Positions 47,185-62,815 of a DNA stretch of 64,000 bases are shown here, in pieces. The stretch is taken from positions 160,989,608 through 161,053,607 of the forward strand of contig NC_073746.1 in assembly GCF_029784135.1 (NCBI RefSeq), in the 5' to 3' direction. A program made the position numbers and the translations under genes. Each line of letters opens with the position of its first letter. Positions within the stretch are counted from its first letter, which is position 1. The DNA is from Toxorhynchites rutilus septentrionalis (lineage: Eukaryota; Arthropoda; Insecta; Diptera; Culicidae). The notes beneath the pieces are model-generated. The model was not told the origin of the DNA. It did not search any database and worked only from the letters and a program-made list of their open reading frames with translations.

Positions 47185-47650
47185 TATAAAAGAAGAATTT
47201 GATTTTTGATTCATCCCCTCAAAGCCAGAAAATATCTTTCTCGTATGAAAAATAAAATAAGTGGATTTAAATAACATTTTAGTAGTGAAAAACTTCAAAG
47301 TTAGTAATTTTTATGCGTTATTATTAATTTTATCCTAAAAATTCATATTGAACTTGATTGTTTCTATCAATTAATTTAAAGCTTTCTAATCGCTTTACAA
47401 TTTGTTCTTTTACACCCTACTTCTATCTATCTTACTTTTGCTGCAACATCGATATTAAAATCTTTAAAAATCACGATTTTTACCCCACTGTACATATAAA
47501 AGCCACCTCAATTTCACCTTAACGTTGAAAGGTAACATTATTTCTTAAAATAAGGCATATTTGAAAAATAAATATTTTTTTTCCAAACAGTATATAATCG
47601 AGTCCAAAATTGTATATAATCGAATCACATATAATCGAGTCCGACCTGTA
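47185..47650 (+). repeat. ~380-bp repeat, direct copy 2, plus inverted arm
   Basis: Has the CCACCTCAATTTCACCTTAA block, GTATATAATCGAGTCCAAAA, and the same terminal CGAGTCCGACCTGTA as copy 1. The first ~70 bp (47185-47255) are the inverted partner of 46435-46505. Confidence 0.7.
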
Positions 47651-49970
47651 GTTGGCGTCATATGTCGTTCCGCACGTGAGCATGGTTTTTTCCGGCACGA
47701 ATTCTGATTTAATATGTAATAAATTAAAGCTTTGGAGATATAAAATAGCTTCATGTTAATGTCAGCGATGATTTCAACTGATCTTGAGGAAATCATTCGT
47801 GGTTCTGTTTATCATGAACTTCAATTTGTAAAAACGTTGGTTATTGTTCGTATATTCACGGAAAACTACGAAACACGTGGAATCCTCGTGGGTACAGCTG
47901 CAGGATGAAAACTCATCATCATAAACTTTTTATTATCTAGTGAATATTTTCGGTAAATATTCCATCATTTCGGAACAGGGGATTAAACACAAACTATTAA
48001 ACTATTACACTATTAAGCACAATCATACCGGTGGGATAAATAAGTTAGCAAATCAACTGATTAAAACTGAGAAAACCCAAGCAAACCCGAGCGGTTTCTA
48101 CTTCAGCCCCAAATCCATGCCTGGTTCCACTCCAGACATTCATAATCGCCGGCAGGAATGGGGGCACGAAACTACTGTATAATTATAATTTATGAATAAA
48201 TTTATTTCCTTTTTTAAAATATTTTATTATTGCTCGCTCGAGTTTGCATACACACTTGCAGGCTATTTTTTGCCGTAGGTTCCATCCCATCCCACTCCGT
48301 ATCTGCGTTCATGTGCATTCCACTTCCAGTGCAAAGGGTGTGAACCGGGCGAACGCGTGCAGGATTGTCGTAGAAATAAGGATTTCCGGTGTCACCAGTA
48401 GCTGTCGGCGTGATGCTGCAAATGGTAGATAAATCTAACACGAGGCAATAATCCGTACAATCTGTGCTCTGTTCCAAAGCTCCTCTACCCCCCCAATAAT
48501 AGTTCTCCGTTTCCAGGAGAGCCAATCGGCACTGGCGGAAAAATAATGGATGTGTGTCGACGAACGGAAAGAATAAAAATGGCACTGCAGTCGGTAGACA
48601 ATGTTGATTTATTAATCAACATTGAGTAGAAACTCGAGTCGATAAAAAATGAACGGACATCGTTTTCAATTAGAAACTTGCCGATGGTGGAAGAAAAATT
48701 TCCAATCAACTGAGCTCGATTACGGACCGAATTGCATTAATCGGCTGCCCTCTGGAAGTAATGAACGAATAATTATTATAATGGATCATTTATTACAGTG
48801 GAAAAACATATCAATGCTCAACACAGCTTCTTTGCAGCAAAAAAGAATCGCTGGCAGGCACTAGCACTTTGTGCAGACAGCTGCTCCGTCAGATTGTTTA
48901 CCCTTCGACATAACGCATTTTTATCCATTCAGAAGAAACAGCCCGATTCAGTCAATGAATTTTCATGATCGCTTCGAATAATAACAACACCATCAATATC
49001 CTATGTAAACATAGTGCATTTTCATGCGAAGCATAGCCCGAAAGACAACCGCAAAATAAAACGAAACAAGCTTTAGCACAAACCACAAACTATTGTGTAT
49101 CGTTATTCTAACATTTTGTGTTATGGATTGAACGTGACGACATAAAACTGAGAAAGCGGCGTGTAAGTCAGCTATCTTTGTTTTGAAAAAAAGAAGCTTA
49201 TGTTTTACGGTATACATAATTCGACACAACATAACTCGGAATAATGTCAGGAAATTAATTAGAGGAACTCAAACATCGATACACGCATACGTGATACATG
49301 AGAGAGAAACAAATTCAGTCTAAAAGGAGTCACTCTAAAATGTAATGAAGTCCATTTTACGGGGAAAAAAGAAATTAAATAGTCGAGTCGTAGAGGGGGA
49401 TAACGACTGAACGCCCGACTGACTGTTGAGGCATATTGATGGAGAAACTGCTGGAAGAAGCCAAAAGTCATTTTCAATTGAATATCCAATTGAATACGAA
49501 AAGGGAATTTTTTCATTGTCCCCTGACCATCCTCGGTTGAATTAAACAATACCATACCGTTTCGTTTAATAACTTGGAAAATTCAGTTGCGCATACTGTT
49601 TATCAATTTTCGCGGGCAGAAAAGATTTCGCGATATTTTCACATGCCTTCGAAATCGCAGTCTTGAACTGATCATTGCTGCTAACCATCGGTGTGAATCC
49701 TTCGATTTGAGATTCCCCAAATATTCAAATATCCAAATATCCAAATGTCCAAAGAAAAAGCTGACTCTATTTTTTTGAGATTGGAAAGTTATACGCTCTT
49801 TCCAACTTCTCTAAAATTACTCTAATTTATTTATAGTAACGCATGTAATTAAATCTAGTCAAACAAATCTATTTATTGGAAAAATTCGTTTGCCCGGAAA
49901 GTTCGCACCGATTTTTTGGAAAACGGAAGCATTCGTAGGCAGACTTTTATATATTTGAATTTATTCTGTT
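47651..49970. other. Low-repeat stretch, no gene recognised
   Basis: Includes a minus frame of 123 codons (48585-48214) with several Cys. It has no signal peptide and no domain that I recognise. Three tandem TATCCAAA-type steps (about 49725-49750) are the only small repeat seen. Possibly unique host DNA. Confidence 0.4.
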
Positions 49971-49974
49971 CTAG

Positions 49975-50336
49975 CTGACCCGGCAAACTTCGTCCCGCCC
50001 AAAATTTATTTTTTGTTTTCACATCCACGTCTTCTCATTAAGCGCACGATCACGGGTTCAATCGCAGGACTGTTCATTGATTGATCTTCTAATCTACCAT
50101 TTACAATTATTTTCACTATAAAATGACAGTACTTCTACCAAAACTCGACATTATAATATCAGATTATTTTCGGACACAATTCTCGTGCAACATTTTTCAT
50201 TCACTTGCAAATAGCATGTTTCTCCGTTACATGAAATAAATGTTTGATACAGAAAATATGATAGAATGAAGACAGCCCTAAACCGGACAATTCCTTTCTC
50301 GAGTTTTGCTCTTATTAACACATTCGGCGATCCAAC
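49975..50336 (+). mobile_element. TAGCTGAC-element, copy 3 (5' part only)
   Basis: TAGCTGACCCGGCAAACTTC at the start, CACTTGCAAATAGCATGTTT in the middle, and the end at CACATTCGGCGATCCA before the tandem units. Truncated. Confidence 0.75.
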
Positions 50337-50419
50337 TACACCTGCAAGGTCGTGTATAGAAATAGTTTTTTTTTCAGGACGATTCAGTAGCCAATCGTTC
50401 TGGGAAACTGAGAACTGTT

Positions 50420-50470
50420 GCATAACACTTTGTGGACCGCTCACGAGATTTCTCGTTTTCGCGTTTCGTC
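50420..50470. repeat. Fragment related to the TTAA MITE at 62988-63216
   Basis: TGGACCGCTCACGAGATTTC and TCGTT match the left end of that MITE; the rest is diverged or missing. Confidence 0.5.
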
Positions 50471-50752
50471 TTTACGGACTTGTGTGAAATTAGCGGATAA
50501 AAGTTTTTGTTGCGTGCAAGTTTCTGTTCAACGTCTTGCTGGATTTAATGAATTATGAATTATTTCAATTGAAATAAATTGATTGTTTATCAAGTAACAA
50601 CCTTCAAAATCATGCTCATTAGAAAGAGAATTGAATCATTCATCTTTCCTCATAATTCATTTTTTTTCTTGATCGTGACAGAGAAAAGTCTGAGAAATGA
50701 GCATGGGTCAATGTTGGAAGATTCACAGAATTTTCAAAATCAAACAAAAATT

Positions 50753-51310
50753 GTAAGGGGTTGTATCTAGGATACGACCGCATATTTTCGACGTAGAACC
50801 ACGCAATTATATTATGCAATCCACTTGTTTACGGTTTTCCCAGGATTCTTAGTTTAAAAGTACGTTTTAGGGAAACATATTCCGGTCTGCCCAACGACAA
50901 GCGAGTACAAAAGCACTCAACACCAGAAAATACCCCCGACTTGCATGTATTTGTAAAGCGGATTTCCACAGGTACATCGATTTTGAAGTCTGTGTTGGGA
51001 AAACCGTAAATCGGGCCAATCAGAACTTGGCAGTTAGGGCTTTTAGATAACGCTTGACATTTTACAGTTATTAATTAATTGTTCATCTCCTGAAAAATAA
51101 CATTTCATTAATTGTGATAGACGCGTAGAAATATTTCCTATCAATTGATGCAAACATCTTTCAAACATCTGTTAAGAAATGGTCGAGTTATAAGCATTCG
51201 AAATACGGGTAGGGTTAGCACACCAATCGGCAGAAGAAATGTATGGGGAAAAAGGAAGTTTTTCCAGTTTTCATGAATTTAAACCGCTTAGAGACTAGTG
51301 AATTGTATTA
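50753..51310. repeat. GTCGTGTCC-end repeat, second copy (shortened)
   Basis: GGTTGTATCTAGGATACGAC, CGCATATTTTCGACGTAG, CCCCCGACTTGCATGTATTT, TGATAGACGCGTAGAAATAT and TAGGGTTAGCACACCAATCG appear in the order of 13501-14390. It lacks part of the 13600-13860 region and breaks off at the DD41D element. Confidence 0.75.
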
Positions 51311-51962
51311 TATAGCATATCAAACAAATGTGTGAAATACAACATCATTCAAATGTCCACCTAGGGCTTCCTCGCACACCTTGATCCGGAACAGGTAATT
51401 TTCGATGACTTTTCGGCACATATGGGGCGGTATCTCGGTCATAACTTCATGAATGTTGTCTCTCAAATGTTCAAGAGTTTGCGGAGAGTTGGCAAAAAAA
51501 GTCTAGCGGGTTCAAATCGCATGATCTGGACGGCCAATTGGCATCACCAAAACGTGAAATTATGCGTCCCTCAAATTCCGTTCGCAATATGGCCATGTTC
51601 GGTCGTGTTGTGTGGTACGTGGCGCTGTCCTGCTGAAACCACATGTCATCCGTATCCATATCTTCAATTTGTGGCAAAAAAAATCGGTTAACATGCGGCC
51701 ATAGCGCTCACCATTCACAGTTACCGTCTCGCCGTCCTCATTTTCAAAGAAATACGGCCCGACGAATCCACCAGACCATAATGCGCACCAAACAGTGACT
51801 TTTGGCGGATGCAATGGCCTCTCAACAATCACGTGTGGATTTTCTGAGCCCCATATACGGAAATTTTGGGTGTTCACATAGCCACCGAGCTCGAAATGTA
51901 CCACGATATGACGCTTTGGTTGACAGCTATGTCAAACGGTTGTCAGCGCAGGGCTGTATACT
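51311..51962 (-). pseudogene. DD41D (rosa-type) mariner transposase relic
   Basis: Minus-strand catalytic half: FELGGYVNTQNFRIWGSENP, HVIVERPLHPPKVTVWCALW, YFFENEDGETVTVNGERYG, MDTDDMWFQQDSATYHTTRP (second Asp) and DANWPSRSCDLNPLDFF, whose last Asp lies 41 residues after the second. LEHLRDNIHEVMTEIPPHMC and FRIKVCEEALGGHLNDV complete the C-terminus. A shift lies near 51680, and the region of the first Asp and the N-terminal HTH domains are missing. The DD41D spacing marks the rosa group of Tc1/mariner. Confidence 0.82.
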
Positions 51963-51969
51963 TTCGGAA

Positions 51970-54900
51970 GCCCGAAATGGAAAACCCTGTATAAATGGTC
52001 TCTTAGCATTGAAGAGCAATACGAAAGGGAAATGAAGTGGCATATGTAATTTCTGTGCTAACAGTAATTTCTATAAATGAATCTGCGAAGTCTTCCACAT
52101 CATTTTTAAAAAAAATCATTACAATTTTCTATTTGACTTCGTACTTTTGCTGTTCTATCATGTTGTATTGAGTTAATATTATTTATTACCGAGATACTTG
52201 ACAGAACTTATATGTATTCTGATGTTTCGATTTTTTTTCTGTCTTAATTCGTGTATACGTAACATTTGGGTAGATGCAAACATAACTGACAATCCCATCC
52301 AACAACATCTTCAAATCCTTTCCCGCTGCTGCATCGGACTTATACTTATCTAATCACTAAAAGATCTCCTGAACGTGCAGTATGGCCCTATCCATCTCCA
52401 ACATATTGTCAGAGTGCAAAGTCCATGATACAGAACGATCGGTCTACTATTTGACTACCATCCTGGAGTACTTCTCTTGTCGTTTGCACAAAAAAAATAT
52501 TGCTTAAATTTTTCGATGAGTTCTGAAGCAATCTTGCAGCTATGATTAAAGCTAAAATCTTATATAAAACATCTAATGATAAATTTGAAAACTGGAACTG
52601 AAAAACTCGGAATTTTGCTCTCAAATAAAGACACTATATTTTGGAGCAAAACCTGAAATCGAAATCTGAATCTATAATCTGAACTTTTATAGTTTGAAGA
52701 AAGAATACGAATAGAAATGAGCATAGGTATGATGAATCTTGCGGTGTTAACTTTGACCTCAACCTAGCCCTAATCTTGACCATTCGTTTCGTGGATGTAT
52801 CATACGTAATTATAGAGTAGAATATGTTGCAGAATATACAGAACTCATGTACCTGGTAACGAAATTCGTAGATTACGGGTGGCGATACGATGTTATGTGT
52901 TTAAGTTATTAATTTAAAATTATGAAGGTTCATTTGGCTTAACCACTAACGTGAGTTGTCGGATATACAATGCAGGTTTACTTAATTAGAACTGGAAAAT
53001 AAAACCATTCAAACTCTAAACTTCTTTATCGATAAAAAAAACCTGCCTTTCATGTTTTAAAATCAAAATTTAAAACTGTAACCGAAAGCGGGTGTTTCAA
53101 GGCTTTTGTTGTCTTTACAGGTGAGATAAAGCGTCCGGTGACACATGTTACCTATCGCAGGTTTATCATCGTTATTTCTTAACGTTGGTTTTTTCATATT
53201 GTCTCAATTCCAGTTTGAATGATTTTTTGGACTTGGTGCGCTGCCAAAAAAAAAGCTCGCAAAATTATGAAATATGACATCTACAGAAACGAAAACCGCG
53301 TATTTATGGAGGATAATATTCATATTGTGTACTCTCACAGAAACGTGAGGCTACGGGAACACGGCAAACAAAATAGCCCCTAGATTGGTTCGAAGCCAAG
53401 GGAAAATCCCTTTTCATAATGTCTGGATTCTCGAATCTCGTCCTACCCACAGCTCTCTATACACATTGGCTCAAAAACCATCTCTCCTAGGGAAAACTCC
53501 CGTGACTAGGAAGGAAGCAAACAAAGCAACATTCTTCGAATAAAAAAGGATAAAAGACACTTGATTTATCCCATCTGTCTATCCACCGGGTTCCCTGCCT
53601 GTCCTGCGAGTGTGTTTGGATGTGCAAATATTTTCGCAGGCAACCCACTTTTCGGGCCTCGGGTTCTCTCGCTTGCAAAGTTCCTTCTACACCACTAAAA
53701 ATCAAGCCAGGTCATGACATCATGGTATCATCATCTTGCTGCAAAATGTATGCAAGAAAAAAGAGAACGAAAGGCAAAAATAGACAAAAACCGTCAAAAA
53801 GTTTGCTATTCCGGCAGCCAATCCAAACAGGGAAAAGACATGATGTGCATATGATTTTTGAACGACAAATGGTTAGAGGATGTGACATATTTTCTACATT
53901 TTCCTCATAGCTACATTTTTTTGTTGTTTTGTTTTGCTTGTTTATCCACGTGCCAAGAATATGGGGTGGAAATTGAGCCCGAGGTGTGATCTGAATAGAT
54001 GCCTTATTTCAGAGATGCTTTACAAGTGTTGATTTTTGTAGGATTTAAAACAATCCTATTTGTGGAACACTGCATTTTTTTCGCAACCTTGAGACATATA
54101 TTCAGCATCACCGCTTATTTTTACGTCGACAATTAGAAAATTTTACTACAGCCGGTTCCGGTTATCATCCTAACCGGGGCAGCCCAGACAAAGAATGCCA
54201 TCATCGCAAACGTCCGAGACGTCGTCAACCCGAATGCGCCTACAAAATTAAAAAGCGGTAGGACATTAATTTTTATGCATCCCCTTTTTACAATGCATGA
54301 ATTAGAGCCCGAGATAGGACTCACTTAAAAATCCGTGTGCTCTGCCCAGGAGAATTCGGAAGGTGCCTCTGCATTGGACGACGTTTGATGTTTGAGTTGG
54401 CACCTTTCCTCATCTTTATTTTCGAGTGTCTGAGCTGGTTCATCGCTGGTCATTTTTTTGCTTTGGGATCTATCGTTCAGACATTCCCTTTCGGCAATTT
54501 TATGGGTCCCTATTTTACGATTCTTTGCCGTTATAATGAATACATCAATTTTATCAACAACAGCATTGGATCGGTAGTAAAAGCAGCAGTGTTTTCCTAC
54601 CGATGGAAGAGTGGTTCACTGAATATACAGGTGGGAGTGTGTATTTTTCATCGTTGTCTTCCAACAAAGACGGTCGATTGTTTTATTTTTAAATTTTAGC
54701 TTCAGCGGTTTTCCTCTGGGCGTAAAAAGGGAATAATCGTGGGAGTGTTTTACATAGGTTTTTCCTGACAATATCCCCAATTTATCCCCACCTGCTGTCA
54801 GCGTCCGTTGTTAAAAGAATTGCGCAGCGGCTCAAATTTGAAACAACTGTCTTCATTACAGCTTCCCGAAATAACTCTGAATGAAACATAAGCGATGCGT

Positions 54901-55525
54901 GTAAATTACAATTAACGCATTTTTTTTTTTGTCATATGCCATCTCTCTCGACGTTCATTTTTGGAAGCAAAAATGTGCGCATGGTTCTAACCATATGAAG
55001 TCTGTTGAAATGTTTTGGTGAGCGACTGTCTATCGTTCCGTTGTTTTTACGGCCAGAGTTTATAAAAAGGAAGAATATTTCGGCCGTCAGCTTTGTTCCT
55101 CGCTCCTTCGAAATTCAACAACATTTGATGTCACCGAAGACATATCAAGTGGGAGTGGAATGGCGGGTTCCCAGTCCTTATTGTGGAAGCGTGTCTCCGG
55201 GTATGTTCTTTTTTTCCTCGCTAAAGAACACACGTGCTACAAAAGTTTCAGTTAGAAAAAACAATAAGCACAAACTTCTTTCAATGATTGTAGCTGTATT
55301 TATAGATGAATAAACGCGAGTTTTTCCTTTACTTCTCGCGGATAAAATGTGTTTTCTCATCGCAACGGAAAAGTTTGATTGCATACTTAGGAAACGTATT
55401 GAGAGTATTCACCGGACCACAAGGATGTTAAGCATGCAATAATTCATGTATTCGGTCGTCGTTTATTCAACTGAGATGTGCACAAAGCAATTCAAAGTGT
55501 CCGATGTGACTGAAAAAATGTTTTT
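51970..55525. other. Low-repeat stretch, no gene recognised
   Basis: Mixed composition. Frames of 60-120 codons (for example 54337-54699 plus, 53620-53910 plus) have no domain that I know. No repeat boundaries were identified in this 3.5 kb. Confidence 0.4.
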
Positions 55526-55529
55526 TTCA

Positions 55530-55646
55530 TTGTTTGTGTTACATACAAATTTTCACGCCAATCGGTTCAGTGATTTCAAAGTCCATAAGAATCAGACAGA
55601 AAGATAGACAGAAATACAGACAGAAAGACAGGCAGAACTCCATTTA
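55530..55646 (+). repeat. Retroposon-like 3' tail, interrupted by the pogo-like element
   Basis: CCAATCGGTTCAGTGATTTC, then AGTCCATAAGAATCAGACAG and a run of AGACAGAAA-type units up to CTCCATTTA. It is the same tail as in the TAGCTGAC-element, and its TA tract resumes at 58831. Confidence 0.7.
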
Positions 55647-56724
55647 TAGGGGATGGGAACCAAATATGGAACGGGTTCCAAATATGGAACGCGTCAATAT
55701 CTCGAAAATTATGCATCGTATTTTACCGGCGATGGTCGGAAGTTGTTCCTCTAGTGAAATAACCACGCCTGACGAGGTCTGGTGGTGGTCCGATAATTTT
55801 TGTGGTTGTTATCAACGAAAATGTGATTTGTGATGATTTTATTGTTTTTTTTATGATTTTTCATTATAAAAATTTCGGGTCGAAAAAGTTTCGAAAGTTC
55901 ATGTTATTCGGTATCGGAATTGGAAAGATCAAAGTGAGTACTTTCAGAACATGTACTTGGATTTGATATGAACCAGGTGTGTGGCACGATTATCGCTATC
56001 TCACTCTACCTGCCGTCACCGCATATCTCACTATCCCTCTGCTGTAAAAGTTCATCATCGACTTCACGATATGTCAGATGGTGGTAAATTGGTAATTCGC
56101 GATGACAGAAAAATAGTGTCGACGTCTGGTGGCGCCTTCGAATTAGGGCCATAATTTGGGTCCCAAACTCGTTAGTGTAATCTCTATCAGATTAGAAGAC
56201 ACCAAGCCGGTTTTTGAATTTCAAAATTTGAATCAAGATTTTCACATCATGTTATTTAATTACTTGAGACACATATTTCTGACTTTCATTCAACCATATG
56301 GCTATACAATTCCAACATTGTTACTGATTTTTTTTATTATAATATAAAGTTGTCTCCATAAACGATTTTCGTATGAGACCTTACCCCCAACTGCAAACAA
56401 AAATGTTTTTAATTTAAATAGAATACTAATTTGATATGGAAAAGCTTATTTTCATTAATAATTTTAATTTTGAAAACGTTTATTCCGACTGAAAATCAGT
56501 TATTCTTTGACGCTCCCCTAAACTATTAAACGAAGCTCAATGGCGTCAACGCGGTCGCTGTTTTGAAGAAAACAAATACTTTTGACGTTTGAGATGTTGG
56601 CACCACAAACATGGCGGGTGCCATACGGCTGATATGAACACATTTTAAAGTGATGTAAAAATCATTTAAAAAAAAGGTCCAAGTAGCCTAATATGGAACG
56701 GTTTTGTTTACAGCAGAAAACGAG

Positions 56725-56862
56725 ATGGCTAACGCGAAGAAACGGAAATCTTATGCTGAAAGTGACATGGAAAATGCACTAAAAATGTGTGAGAAAAATG
56801 ATGGTGGTTTTACAAGAGCTGCTAGAATTTTCAACGTACCTAAAACCACTCTGTATAGATAA
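56725..56862 (+). pseudogene. psq-type HTH of a pogo-like transposase, truncated
   Basis: 45 codons: MANAKKRKSYAESDMENALK, CEKNDGGFTRAARIFNVPK and TTLYR, then a stop. The helix-turn-helix matches the N-terminus of pogo/Tigger transposases (and of Pipsqueak). After the stop HVQGLCGRRPEAKW is still typical, so TAA is a mutation within the old gene. The rest is lost. Confidence 0.75.
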
Positions 56863-58327
56863 CATGTGCAAGGTTTGTGCGGGCGTCGACCAGAAGCAAA
56901 ATGGCTTTTCTGTGTGAATTTTGTTGTTAATAATCACTTGTTATTTCCTTAATAAATCTTTTTTCTGAGTATTAAAATGATTTTTTAATGTAAAAAAACA
57001 GGAAGTGGGTTATATCTATGGTATAACCGCAAGGGTGACGTAGGACTATCGTTGATTTAGAGATCATTTGTTTGAAGTTGAATCTTAATCCATTCTGAAT
57101 GAATGAATAAATGAATATTTGGGGGACTTCGAAAACGAGAGCGTTACGTTGGAGGCACAAGGTTTTATGCATCCAATATAGGATACGAAAAACCTTGTTC
57201 TGAAGAATAATCTTCAGAAGCTAACCTGCTAACTGTACTTGATTGACAAATCACAAACCCAAATGTATTATATGGATATTTTATGGATAGAAAACATTAA
57301 AATAAACTCTTTCGCTTGAATGTAATTTTCAATTCCAAGGGGAACTGGCAGATTATTTTCCAGCAACGATTAGATATTCCCACATTTTCCTCGATACTGG
57401 AAGCCCTCCAGTGGTTAATACTAACTCGATAACCACCTGTTAATAATACTTGATTGAAAAATATTTGGTCACAGTGTTACATGGATAGAAAACATTCAAA
57501 TAAACTCTTTCACATGAATGTATTTTTAAATTCCCAGAGGAACTGGCAGATTATTTTCCAGCAATGATTAGATCTTTCCGGAACTTTCTCGATGCTGAAT
57601 GGCATCCTAACGGAAAGAGTTCTGCGCGTGTATGTGTCGATCCTTCGCCGTCCACCTCCTCCAGCACGTTAGGCAACGATGTTGTCTTGTCGATGTCCTC
57701 ACGAAAAATGAATGTGTCTCACCACCAGAATATCGCTTAAGTATGCTTTTTGTGTGTGATTGAATCGAGAGAAGGTGTGGTTTACGATGGCAATTTGGAA
57801 GGCAAACTAGAGGGGGAATGAACTCTCTGAGCTCGGAACTTTCGGCGACTGAGCAATAATCGATTGCGGGCGCATACAATATTGGATACGGAAATATCCT
57901 ACTGATGGGGAAGAATAATCTTCAGAAGCTATCCTGTTAATTGCGATTGATTGAAAAATCACAAAACCAAATGTATTTGGTCACAGTGTTACATGGATAG
58001 AAAACATTCAAATAAACTCTTTCACATGAATGTATTTTTAAATTTCCAGAGGAACTGGCAGATTATTTTCCAGCAATGATTAGATCTTTCTGGAACTTTC
58101 TCGATGCTGAATGGCATCCAAACGGAAAGAATTCTGCGCGTGTATGTGTGTGTAGCGATGTCTTCCCGGGGAACCGTTTGTGGCATCACTCTCCTCCTGA
58201 TGGATTCCCTTCTGGCCTAGGGTGCACAAACAGGCTCTTGGTGACACCGTTCATCCGCGCTTTCATGATAAACGAAGAGCTTCACCACAACAGCGACAAC
58301 ATGCTCCAATCGCTGTTCAATTAGAAC

Positions 58328-58605
58328 TGAGTGGATTTCCGAGCGGTGCTCGCTTATATACTGATTGGTGATTTCAAAAGCCTGTTTTGAAAGCAATTTT
58401 AAGACTATTGAAACAAGTTTTTGGATCAAAAAGTAGCAACGCGTAGACATTTTATCTTTCGAATGAAGTTTTTATCATACCATTTCGTTCAGTTGTTTAG
58501 GAGCTATTAACGCTCAAAATCTCGGTCTCCGGCGTAACGCTTTCGTTTTCGAAACTTTGATTTTACACCCCGTTATAGAAATGAAAGACGTAGTCCTACG
58601 TCAAA
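58328..58605 (-). repeat. Promoter-like interspersed repeat, copy 3
   Basis: The best preserved copy: on the minus strand CACCAATCAG, TATATAAG (58353-58360), CGAGCACCGCTCGGAAATCC, ACTCAGTTCTAATTGAACAG. Downstream on the minus strand there is no intact gene; an ATG at 58266 starts only a short frame. Confidence 0.7.
58353..58368 (-). promoter_or_regulatory. TATA plus CCAAT boxes of repeat copy 3
   Basis: CCAAT at 58364-58368 and TATATAAG at 58353-58360 (minus). TCAGTTC about 25 bases further resembles an insect initiator. Confidence 0.5.
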
Positions 58606-58832
58606 AAACCTTCCATATTTGGCGACCATTTTTTTGAAATCTTGAAAGTGAGGTTTTTACAAAACTAAACGTTTTGGGAAAACTATTAAAGATAGGCGGT
58701 CGCGGTTTTAGGGGATCAAACTGTGGACTTTTATCTACAGATCAAGGGTCAACCCGTCCAGCTAACTTAATTACTAGCTGAGTAATACTCAAAATAAAGA
58801 TCGAGTTCCATATTTGGCTCCCCTCCCCTATA

Positions 58833-60660
<1,828 letters not shown>

Positions 60661-60668
60661 GGAAATAT

Positions 60669-62243
<1,575 letters not shown>

Positions 62244-62245
62244 TA

Positions 62246-62735
62246 TACAGCCATTCCATTCCATTTTTTTTTGATTCATAACTTTTGAACCATCGAACCG
62301 ATTTAGATGATCGATATATCAAATTGAAGCCTGAGCCTGAGAAATGAGCTAGCCTTTTATTAAAAAATATTGACCTTCCAAAAACAATGGATTTTGTTTT
62401 CGTACTTATTGATTGTAGTCGTTTTTGTTTTCATTGTTTTGAACTAGAGGGTGCTATATATTTTTGTATGTTTTCCATTTTTCACATAACATATCTCGTT
62501 ATCATCGATGCTATTATTTTCGTTTTTGATTTTTGATTGCTATTATTTTCGTATGATTTTTCAAAATTAACCTTTAGTTCGAAAAACAAATTTCCCCTTC
62601 TTATACAAAAATTCCTTTTTTCAAAAATTCATAACTTTTGAACTACTGGACCAATTTAGATGATCGACATATTGAATTGATGCCAAATTATTTTTCGAAA
62701 AAATTTTACACTTGCCAAAAGATATTTTTTGGGCA
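62246..62735 (+). repeat. ACAGCCATTCC repeat, further units
   Basis: ACAGCCATTCCATTCC follows the AT run. The ATAACTTTTGAAC markers lie at about 62277 and 62629 (352 bp apart), as in the 59-60 kb array. Confidence 0.75.
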
Positions 62736-62815
62736 GGTAGCTTTGTGTGTATGAAATAAGAATAGATATGATAGTCGATAGATAATAAAGACTGAAATAG
62801 CAATGAACAACACAT

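Larger units (their letters stand above)
56995..58612. repeat. Repeat with hairpin end, tandem units and promoter-like end
   Basis: Left end: GGTTATATCTATGGTATAACC hairpin, GCAAGGGTGACGTAGGACTA. Right end: the promoter-like block and GACGTAGTCCTACGTC (58588). The two ends share an inverted GACGTAGGACTA. Inside, a ~170-bp unit (marker GGAACTGGCAGATTATTTTC) occurs at about 57342, 57539 and 58051. The last two are nearly identical over ~160 bp. Confidence 0.65.
55647..58830 (+). mobile_element. Pogo-like TIR element with a large nested insertion
   Basis: TAGGGGATGGGAACCAAATA (55647) is mirrored by the right end, read inward TAGGGGAGGGGAGCCAAATA (58830). TA flanks lie at 55645-55646 and 58831-58832. 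ATATGGAAC motifs recur near the ends and at about 56693. It encodes a psq HTH fragment (56725-56862). Between about 56995 and 58612 lies a different repeat with tandem units and a promoter-like block. No catalytic domain remains. Confidence 0.8.

Noticed and set aside
48214..48585. Cys-containing 123-codon minus frame as a secreted peptide
   Set aside because: No signal peptide, no recognisable Cys spacing and no conserved family known to me.
57607..57879. 90-codon minus frame as a histone or other gene
   Set aside because: Lies in a tandem repeat region; I tried core histone motifs and none matched.
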